From: Clostridiaceae bacterium
GTDB lineage: Bacteria > Bacillota > Clostridia > Oscillospirales > Butyricicoccaceae
Direction of reading: 5' to 3'
Length of the DNA stretch: 5,309 bases
NCBI GenBank assembly: GCA_016293155.1
Contig: JAEDEU010000115.1
Coordinates: 1-5,309 of the forward strand
Below are positions 1-3,065 of the stretch, in pieces (the stretch's first letter is position 1; the number at the start of each line of letters is the position of its first letter). A program made the position numbers and the translations under genes. A model generated the notes under the pieces. The model was not told the DNA's origin, searched no databases, and worked only from the letters and a program-made list of their open reading frames with translations.

Positions 1-32
1 AAAAAGCGCTCCAGTGAGATCACCGGAGCGCT
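1..32 (-). terminator. Intrinsic terminator of thiC
   Basis: Arms AGCGCTCC (5-12) and GGAGCGCT (25-32) pair perfectly, and GTGA/TCAC continues the stem inside. Read on the minus strand, the position between the two stems is a G-U wobble; on the plus strand it would be an A-C mismatch. A run of five A (1-5) gives the U-tract on the minus strand. It lies about 10 nt beyond the thiC stop, so the mRNA ends here and thiC looks like the last or only gene of its unit. Confidence 0.9.
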
Positions 33-41
33 GTATGTTTT

Positions 42-1346
42 TTACTTGTCCATCAGGGTGACATCCTTGCCGTCCAGGATGTGATTGACCGTGCGCATTG
101 CGCACATCTTGCCGCACATCGAGCAGGAGTGGCGGTCCTGCGGCGGCTTGGACTCAAAGTACTCGCGTGCCTTCTTGCCGTCGATTGCGAGAGAGAACAT
201 CTCCTCCCAGTCCAGACGGCGGCGTGCGTCCGACATCTTGTCGTCCCAATCGCGTGCGCCCGGAATGCCCTTGGCGATGTCCGCCGCGTGTGCCGCAATC
301 TTGGATGCAATGACGCCCTCGCGCACATCGTTGACATCCGGCAGTCTCAGGTGCTCTGCCGGGGTGACATAGCACAGGAAGTCCGCGCCGTAGGTCGCGG
401 CAATCGCGCCGCCGATGGCGGAGGTGATGTGGTCATAGCCCGGTGCAACGTCGGTGACCAGCGGGCCAAGCACATAGAACGGCGCATTGTGGCACAGGCG
501 CTTCTGAATCTCCATGTTTGCCTTGATCTCATTGAGCGCCATGTGTCCCGGGCCCTCGATCATGACCTGTACGTTCTTCTCCCATGCGCGCTTGGTCAGG
601 ATGCCCAGCTCGATCAGCTCGGTGATCTGCGCCGCATCGGTTGCATCGTGGGTCGAGCCCGGACGCATCGCATCACCCAGAGAAATGGTGACATCATACC
701 GATACAGGATATCGCACAGCTCATCGTAGTACTCGTAGAACGGGTTCTCGTTGCCGGTCATCTCCATCCATGCGAACAGCAGCGAGCCGCCGCGGGAAAC
801 GATATTGGTCAGGCGCGGAGCCTGCTTGAAGGTTTCGATGGTCTTGCGGTTGATGCCTGCGTGAATGGTCACGAAGTCCACGCCCGCCTCACAGTGCGCC
901 TCGACGACGCGCAGGAAGTCCTTTGCGGTGATGGACTTGAGGTCCTTCTCCAGATAGCCGACCGCATCATACATCGGAACCGTGCCGATCATCGCCGGGC
1001 TCATCTCAACCAGCTCCTGGCGGAAGGTATGGGTCTTGCCGTAGTTGGACAGATCCATGATCGCCTCTGCGCCGAAGTCGATTGCCATCTTAACCTTTGC
1101 AAATTCCTCGGAATAGTCGTGGCAGTCGCCCGAAATGCCCAGATTGACATTGATCTTGGTCTTCATGCCCTCGCCGATGCCCTCCGGCGACAGCGACTTG
1201 TGATTCACGTTCGCCGGAATGACGACCGTGCCCTTTGCAATGCGCTCGCGCAGGGTCTCAACTGCAATGTTTTCCTTGGCTGCGACGGCTTCCATCTCCG
1301 GCGTAATCACGCCCTGCTTTGCAGCCTCAAGCTGTGTTTTGTACAT
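42..1346 (-). CDS. thiC: Phosphomethylpyrimidine synthase ThiC (short form)
   Basis: ThiC is a cytosolic radical-SAM enzyme that rearranges aminoimidazole ribotide, an intermediate of purine synthesis, into hydroxymethylpyrimidine phosphate, the pyrimidine half of thiamin. The 434 residues match the short clostridial/archaeal form, which lacks the extra N-terminal domain of the roughly 630-residue E. coli enzyme. Family motifs appear in order: SRGGS (184-188), GDAMRPGS (224-231), EGPGHM (264-269), PGYDHI (302-307) and CYVTPAEHLRLP (325-336). H268 and H332 are 64 residues apart, the spacing of the two metal-binding histidines of the family. The iron-sulfur cysteines are C408, C411 and C415 near the C-terminus. 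Here the spacing is C-x2-C-x3-C, one residue shorter than the C-x2-C-x4-C of E. coli ThiC. The start is set by AAGGAGA (1353-1359), 6 nt upstream of ATG. The gene stands alone between a TPP riboswitch and a terminator; no other thi gene is visible. It looks intact. Confidence 0.97.
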   Translation of the reverse strand: MYKTQLEAAKQGVITPEMEAVAAKENIAVETLRERIAKGTVVIPANVNHKSLSPEGIGEGMKTKINVNLGISGDCHDYSEEFAKVKMAIDFGAEAIMDLSNYGKTHTFRQELVEMSPAMIGTVPMYDAVGYLEKDLKSITAKDFLRVVEAHCEAGVDFVTIHAGINRKTIETFKQAPRLTNIVSRGGSLLFAWMEMTGNENPFYEYYDELCDILYRYDVTISLGDAMRPGSTHDATDAAQITELIELGILTKRAWEKNVQVMIEGPGHMALNEIKANMEIQKRLCHNAPFYVLGPLVTDVAPGYDHITSAIGGAIAATYGADFLCYVTPAEHLRLPDVNDVREGVIASKIAAHAADIAKGIPGARDWDDKMSDARRRLDWEEMFSLAIDGKKAREYFESKPPQDRHSCSMCGKMCAMRTVNHILDGKDVTLMDK

Positions 1347-1409
1347 TGTTATTCTCCTTATTCTGTGAGTTTAGTCGAATAACCCGGTAATTTTTGTGGG
1401 AAAGGGTAC

Positions 1410-1444
1410 AAAAAAAGCGCCTTTCCCGGTTTCGGAAAGCGCTT
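1410..1444 (-). terminator. Riboswitch-controlled terminator in the thiC leader
   Basis: On the minus strand AAGCGCTTTCC pairs with GGAAAGGCGCTT (one bulged G) around a short loop and is followed by seven T (complement of 1410-1416). It sits about 45 nt after the aptamer and about 64 nt before the thiC start codon. That is the usual place for the expression platform of a transcription-terminating TPP riboswitch. The sequence ATTTAC (1450-1445, minus) directly before the stem repeats the 5' strand of aptamer helix P1, so it can compete for the 3' strand of P1. Confidence 0.9.
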
Positions 1445-1487
1445 GTAAATCCATTCTGCCATGCGGCTGTTCAGATCGTCCTGACGC

Positions 1488-1583
1488 ATTTACTCCCTAC
1501 ACCGGTATTAACCGACAGGTTCAAAGGGACTGGCGCAAGACCATCTCAGCCGGTGCACGGTGCAGCTCGGCGCCCCTGTAAAT
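1488..1583 (-). promoter_or_regulatory. TPP riboswitch aptamer (THI element)
   Basis: Minus-strand sequence shows the conserved THI-box landmarks in order: CTGAGA (complement of 1544-1549), CCTTTGAACCTG (complement of 1516-1527), GGTTAATACCGG (complement of 1502-1513) and GTAGGGA (complement of 1494-1500). The closing helix P1 is ATTTAC (1583-1578) with GTAAAT (1493-1488). A variable P3 arm lies at about 1550-1574. Thiamin pyrophosphate binding should stabilise P1 and let the downstream terminator form, lowering thiC expression when thiamin is plentiful. The predicted transcription start falls within a few bases of the first P1 nucleotide. Confidence 0.96.
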
Positions 1584-1590
1584 TATCCCT

Positions 1591-1619
1591 ATTATAGCAT
1601 ATTCCGGCGACCGCGTCAA
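1591..1619 (-). promoter_or_regulatory. Sigma-A promoter of thiC
   Basis: Minus strand: TTGACG (1619-1614), a 17-nt spacer, then consensus TATAAT (1596-1591) preceded by TGC, an extended -10. The start is expected near 1583-1585, at the first base of the riboswitch. This near-consensus promoter fits control exerted mainly at the leader. Confidence 0.92.
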
Positions 1620-1655
1620 TGCGGCAGGGAGTCCCGGCATACAAATAATATTATA

Positions 1656-1684
1656 TACTATTTTTTGTCGATGTATGTTATAAT
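1656..1684 (+). promoter_or_regulatory. Promoter of the small hydrophobic peptide gene
   Basis: Consensus TATAAT at 1679-1684 is preceded by TGT, an extended -10. The -35 at the 17-nt position (TACTAT, 1656-1661) is poor. Upstream is AT-rich and includes the 10-bp palindrome ATAATATTAT (1645-1654). Transcription should start near 1691, giving a leader of about 35 nt before the peptide. It is divergent from the thiC promoter. Confidence 0.78.
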
Positions 1685-1698
1685 AAAGGTGCTGTCGA

Positions 1699-1718
1699 TT
1701 CTTTCCAGCGGGAAGGAG
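1699..1718 (+). promoter_or_regulatory. 5' hairpin covering the peptide's Shine-Dalgarno sequence
   Basis: TTCTTTCC (1699-1706) can pair with GGAAGGAG (1711-1718) around loop AGCG: eight pairs, two of them G-U. The 3' arm contains most of the ribosome binding site AAGGAGG (1713-1719), which lies 6 nt before ATG 1726. In the pAD1 par locus a 5' stem-loop likewise hides the fst ribosome binding site. The pairing is read directly from sequence; the inhibitory role is inferred. Confidence 0.65.
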
Positions 1719-1746
1719 GTATGACATGGATAACATTATATCCTTT
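1719..1746 (+). repeat. Direct repeats DRa and DRb, toxin-side copies
   Basis: GTATGACATGG (1719-1729) spans the peptide start codon, and ATATCCTTT (1738-1746) covers codons 5-7. Both recur exactly at 1874-1884 and 1894-1902, in the same order and with nearly the same gap (8 versus 9 nt). The downstream copies lie in the 5' part of the predicted antisense RNA. That RNA can therefore pair with the peptide's start region in trans. Confidence 0.85.
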
Positions 1747-1812
1747 ACGATCTCCGTATTGGCAAGTGTAGCAGGATACTACATATGCAAATGGCTGGAC
1801 GGAGATAAGTAA
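1726..1812 (+). CDS. Putative type I toxin, 28-residue hydrophobic peptide (Fst-like)
   Basis: The peptide has 28 residues: a short start MDN, a hydrophobic stretch at about 4-21 (ISFTISVLASVAGYYIC) long enough to cross a membrane, and a polar tail KWLDGDK. A single membrane segment with a charged tail is the plan of Fst/Ldr-type toxins, which act at the membrane. Peptides ending in a KWLD-type tail are, as far as I recall, common in Clostridia and usually left unnamed. ATG 1726 is chosen because AAGGAGG (1713-1719) is 6 nt upstream; the other ATG at 1721 is too close and its frame stops after 16 codons. Supporting context: own promoter, a hairpin over the ribosome binding site, and a convergent antisense RNA carrying the complement of the start region. 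Translation is well supported by this layout; toxicity is inferred. It could be a non-toxic small membrane peptide under antisense control. Confidence 0.72.
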   Translation: MDNIISFTISVLASVAGYYICKWLDGDK

Positions 1813-1829
1813 GACAGCCCCAGCCTGAC

Positions 1830-1867
1830 AAAAAAGAACGCCTCGGAGTGGCAGCTCCGAGGCGTTC
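1830..1867 (-). terminator. Shared hairpin ending the antisense RNA
   Basis: GAACGCCTCGGAG (1836-1848) and CTCCGAGGCGTTC (1855-1867) form a perfect 13-bp stem with a 6-nt loop. On the minus strand it is followed by six T (complement of 1830-1835), a strong intrinsic terminator. On the plus strand it is followed by GCTTGTGTAT, a poor U-tract, so the peptide mRNA may end here only partly. It starts 24 nt after the peptide stop codon. Confidence 0.9.
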
Positions 1868-1873
1868 GCTTGT

Positions 1874-1902
1874 GTATGACATGGTACAAACACATATCCT
1901 TT
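1874..1902 (+). repeat. Direct repeats DRa and DRb, antisense-side copies
   Basis: Exact second copies of GTATGACATGG (1874-1884) and ATATCCTTT (1894-1902). They lie between the shared terminator hairpin and the antisense promoter, so they are transcribed as the 5' portion of the antisense RNA. An additional 8-nt repeat, TTGTGTAT, occurs at 1870-1877 and 1902-1909. Confidence 0.85.
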
Positions 1903-1911
1903 TGTGTATTC

Positions 1912-1940
1912 ATTGTAGCACACGGCACCTGCAAAATCAA
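1912..1940 (-). promoter_or_regulatory. Promoter of the antisense RNA
   Basis: Minus strand: TTGATT (1940-1935), a 17-nt spacer, and TACAAT (1917-1912) with TGC before it. Expected start near 1905. Its -35 matches consensus better than that of the peptide promoter, as expected if the antitoxin RNA must be in excess. Confidence 0.85.
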
Positions 1941-1969
1941 GTCCCCTGTTCTGTTTCTGTCAAAAAGGG

Positions 1970-2016
1970 AAAAAACACATGACTCAGGCCGCACTGCTGC
2001 ACAGCCCCGTCATGTG
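1970..2016 (-). terminator. Intrinsic terminator of the candidate small RNA
   Basis: CACATGAC (1976-1983) and GTCATGTG (2009-2016) form eight perfect pairs. The interior folds further on the minus strand (GGCT/GGCC and GTGC/GTGC pairs, several G-U, loop AGCA). Six T follow on the minus strand (complement of 1970-1975). On the plus strand the stem is followed by CTTTT, so weak termination in that direction is possible. Confidence 0.75.
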
Positions 2017-2065
2017 CTTTTAAAACGATTCCTGTTGTTCGGCGGAGGATCAACCGCCAAACGGT
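1970..2065 (-). ncRNA. Candidate small RNA of about 96 nt, unknown function
   Basis: A promoter at 2072-2100 and an intrinsic terminator at 1970-2016 bracket a minus-strand transcript without a convincing reading frame. Near its 5' end GTTTGGCGG (2062-2054) pairs with CCGCCGAAC (2045-2037): nine pairs including one U-G, around the 8-nt loop TTGATCCT. The U-G pair would be a C-A mismatch on the other strand, which supports minus-strand transcription. A linker of about 20 nt, rich in A and U towards its 3' end, joins this to the terminator hairpin. The loop and its closing pairs contain TCCTCC, which is complementary to Shine-Dalgarno sequences and could act on mRNA starts. I do not recognise a family. 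It lies directly upstream of the antisense RNA gene, in the same direction. Confidence 0.62.
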
Positions 2066-2071
2066 GAATTT

Positions 2072-2100
2072 ATTATATCAGCGGAGCAGTCGGATGAAAA
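2072..2100 (-). promoter_or_regulatory. Promoter of the candidate small RNA
   Basis: Minus strand: TTTTCA (2100-2095, four of six consensus bases), a 17-nt spacer, and consensus TATAAT (2077-2072) preceded by TGA. Expected start about 2064-2066. No reading frame with a ribosome binding site follows, which points to a non-coding product. Confidence 0.72.
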
Positions 2101-2230
2101 GGGGGAACACAAACGAAACACACGGTTTCATGGGTCGAAAAATTAGATATCGTGCACAAGCCTGAATTGCGCCCATTTGAATCCTGCAAAAATACCGGAA
2201 TATATCCGTTTTTTAGCCCGAAAACGACAT

Positions 2231-2261
2231 TTTTCAACAGTTGTCCTTCATTTTCAACAGT
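2231..2261 (+). repeat. Direct repeat TTTTCAACAGT, two copies 20 bp apart
   Basis: Exact 11-nt copies at 2231-2241 and 2251-2261, start to start 20 bp, about two helical turns, so both face the same side of the DNA. This spacing suits a protein binding pair, but no regulator can be named from sequence. Confidence 0.7.
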
Positions 2262-2265
2262 CAAA

Positions 2266-2287
2266 AAAATAAAAATTTTTTTATTTT
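2266..2287. repeat. A/T-only palindrome
   Basis: AAAATAAAAA (2266-2275) and TTTTTATTTT (2278-2287) are perfect inverted arms separated by two T. It directly follows the doubled repeat. It could be a bidirectional weak terminator-like element, a bent or easily melted DNA segment, or chance in AT-rich DNA. Confidence 0.6.
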
Positions 2288-2306
2288 CCGTGTTTTTCCT
2301 CTGTAT

Positions 2307-2346
2307 TCCGTCATCTGACACAAAAGATCACGACGGATTTCAGATG
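2307..2346. repeat. Compound inverted repeat upstream of the rpsO promoter
   Basis: Two overlapping alternatives share the same bases. TCCGTC (2307-2312) pairs with GACGGA (2332-2337), with inner ATCT/AGAT. Alternatively CATCTGA (2312-2318) pairs with TCAGATG (2340-2346). No T-run follows on either strand, so it is not a standard terminator. It ends about 75 bp before the rpsO -35. Confidence 0.5.
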
Positions 2347-2419
2347 GTTTTGTCAGTATTTCCGCCCCGCAAAACAGACGAAAAATCGAATGAATCTCAA
2401 AGAAAATGCACATATTCTC

Positions 2420-2448
2420 TTTACAAAGTACAAGCGGTGTGGTATAGT
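2420..2448 (+). promoter_or_regulatory. Sigma-A promoter of rpsO(-pnp)
   Basis: TTTACA (2420-2425), a 17-nt spacer, and TATAGT (2443-2448) preceded by TGG. Expected start near 2455, giving a leader of about 118 nt. No convincing second promoter is seen between rpsO and pnp, so this one probably supplies both genes. Confidence 0.88.
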
Positions 2449-2454
2449 AAATGG

Positions 2455-2568
2455 GCTGTGAAATACAGCGTTCCCCATGCTGAGCAGGCGGATAACAGGC
2501 ATGTTTGACCGTGCCGCACCTTGAGCCGCTGCCCGGAATGAGGGGTATCAAAATTTTTTATGAGGTGA
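2455..2568 (+). promoter_or_regulatory. Structured rpsO leader, candidate S15 autoregulatory RNA
   Basis: Hairpin GCTGT/ACAGC (2455-2469) is followed by a nested arm: CCCC (2473-2476) with GGGG (2542-2545), GCAGGCGG (2484-2491) with CCGCTGC (2526-2532, one bulged G), and an apical hairpin GGCATG/CGTGCC (2498-2515, one U-G). An alternative pair CATGC (2476-2480) with GCATG (2499-2503) excludes part of this. CACCTT (2517-2522) in the arm can pair with GAGGTG (2562-2567), the rpsO ribosome binding site. S15 is known to repress its own mRNA through leader structures that differ between phyla. Pairings are seen by eye; S15 binding is inference. Confidence 0.6.
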
Positions 2569-2572
2569 CATT

Positions 2573-2839
2573 ATGATCCGCAAAGAGCAGAAGACCTCTG
2601 TAATCGAGGCAAACCGTACCCATCCGACCGACACCGGTTCTCCGGAGGTCCAGATCGCTATCCTGACCGAGCGCATTGCGCAGCTGACCGAGCACCTGAA
2701 GGTGCACAAGCACGACAACCACTCCCGTCGTGGTCTGCTGAAGATGGTTGGCCAGCGCCGCAGCCTGCTCAACTACCTGATGAAGAAGGACGTTGAGCGT
2801 TACCGCGCAATCATCAAGAAGCTGGGTATCAGAAAGTAA
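2573..2839 (+). CDS. rpsO: 30S ribosomal protein S15
   Basis: S15 is a primary binder of the 16S rRNA central domain; it organises a three-way junction early in 30S assembly and contributes to a bridge to the 50S subunit. The 88 residues match the family's usual length (E. coli 89). Signature segments are TGSPEVQIA (21-29), HKHDNHSRRGLL (45-56) with rRNA-contacting H45, D48 and S51 at the expected places, GQRRSLLNYL (60-69) and the basic end KKLGIRK. The start is ATG 2573, with GAGGTGA (2562-2568) just upstream, a good match to the 16S 3' end. It is followed by pnp, a pairing conserved in very many bacteria. The leader suggests autoregulation. Complete and unremarkable in sequence. Confidence 0.98.
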   Translation: MIRKEQKTSVIEANRTHPTDTGSPEVQIAILTERIAQLTEHLKVHKHDNHSRRGLLKMVGQRRSLLNYLMKKDVERYRAIIKKLGIRK

Positions 2840-2848
2840 GCATTTTCG

Positions 2849-2876
2849 GAAAGGGGACAATTCGTCCCCTTTCTTT
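2849..2876 (+). terminator. rpsO terminator, possibly leaky
   Basis: GAAAGGGGAC (2849-2858) and GTCCCCTTTC (2864-2873) form a perfect 10-bp stem with loop AATTC, followed only by TTTGCATTCC. The stem is strong but the U-tract is short and interrupted. Since no clear pnp promoter follows, some transcription probably reads through into pnp, making this an attenuator between the two genes. Confidence 0.85.
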
Positions 2877-2903
2877 GCATTCCATTTTATTTCAATATGC
2901 TGC

Positions 2904-3034
2904 TGCGGGAAAGTCGAACAGCTTCAGCATCTGAAAGACGGATTTTGCGGTCTCTCCGGGACCATTCCGGCTTCCATCGGAACAGACTGCGAAAAATCTG
3001 TGTTTCAAGTGCTTAAGCTCCGACCTTTCCCGTA
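2904..3034 (+). promoter_or_regulatory. Long hairpin in the pnp leader, candidate RNase III processing site
   Basis: The two halves of the rpsO-pnp spacer are an imperfect inverted repeat. Starting from CGGGAAAG (2906-2913) against CTTTCCCG (3025-3032), I count about 46 pairs up to CCG/CGG (2956-2958 with 2978-2980). The stem is broken by a 4/2 internal loop, several single mismatches and small bulges; the end loop is about 19 nt. The three wobble pairs are G-U on the plus strand and would be mismatches on the minus strand. The ribosome binding site (3053-3059) stays free just outside the stem. In E. coli, RNase III cuts a pnp leader duplex and PNPase then degrades it, repressing its own mRNA; the same layout is inferred here. 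Confidence 0.78.
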
Positions 3035-3052
3035 CCGCAAAATTACGAGAAA

Positions 3053-3059
3053 AAGGAGA
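3053..3059 (+). promoter_or_regulatory. pnp ribosome binding site that fixes the start
   Basis: AAGGAGA lies 6 nt before ATG 3066. The reading frame is open upstream to 2793, overlapping rpsO, but that extension runs through the leader hairpin and has no family similarity. ATG 3066 gives the usual family N-terminus. Confidence 0.93.
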
Positions 3060-3065
3060 AAACTT

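Larger units (their letters stand above)
1830..1905 (-). ncRNA. Antisense RNA, candidate antitoxin (RNA II-like)
   Basis: Promoter and terminator define a minus-strand RNA of about 76 nt with no open reading frame of note. From its 5' end it carries AAAGGATAT (1902-1894), CCATGTCATAC (1884-1874), then the terminator stem. The first two are exact complements of DRb and DRa in the peptide mRNA, and the terminator stem is complementary to the 3' part of the same mRNA. Pairing at both ends of the target is how RNA II of the Enterococcus plasmid pAD1 par system blocks Fst translation, and RNA II is of similar size (about 66 nt). Existence of the RNA is a prediction from signals; its antitoxin role is inference. 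Confidence 0.75.
2101..2419. other. Gene-free AT-rich spacer upstream of rpsO
   Basis: No supportable coding sequence on either strand: the open frames present lack ribosome binding sites and have low-complexity, unfamily-like translations. The stretch holds a doubled TTTTCAACAGT, a long A/T palindrome and a compound inverted repeat, listed separately. There is also a weak hairpin CGGA/TCCG (2196-2208) followed by six T. I see no tRNA, mobile element, CRISPR or convincing promoter here. Confidence 0.6.

Noticed and set aside
81..1382. A 433-codon open frame on the plus strand, antisense to thiC
   Set aside because: Same cause: a shadow of GC-rich thiC with no family motifs; it runs exactly opposite a complete ThiC.
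1721..1771. Alternative start ATG 1721 for the small peptide
   Set aside because: Only one base separates it from the ribosome binding site, and its frame stops after 16 codons with no membrane segment.
2188..2214. Hairpin CGGA/TCCG followed by six T
   Set aside because: Only four pairs, and no plausible plus-strand transcript upstream needs terminating; mentioned only within the spacer description.
2231..2261. DnaA boxes or a replication origin
   Set aside because: TTTTCAACA differs from TTATCCACA at two positions, only two copies are present, and the gene context (rpsO-pnp, thiC) is not an origin context.
2073..2321. 82-codon minus-strand frame
   Set aside because: No ribosome binding site before the ATG, low-complexity start, and its end overlaps the small RNA promoter.
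2152..2508. 118-codon plus-strand frame before rpsO
   Set aside because: GTG start without a ribosome binding site, odd composition, and it overlaps the rpsO promoter and leader.
2877..2903. A separate pnp promoter
   Set aside because: TTGCAT at 2875-2880 has no -10 at 16-18 nt; the AT-rich bases alone are not enough.
2793..3065. N-terminal extension of PNPase starting inside rpsO
   Set aside because: Frame is open by chance; it crosses the rpsO terminator and the pnp leader hairpin. ATG 3066 has a good ribosome binding site and gives the family length.
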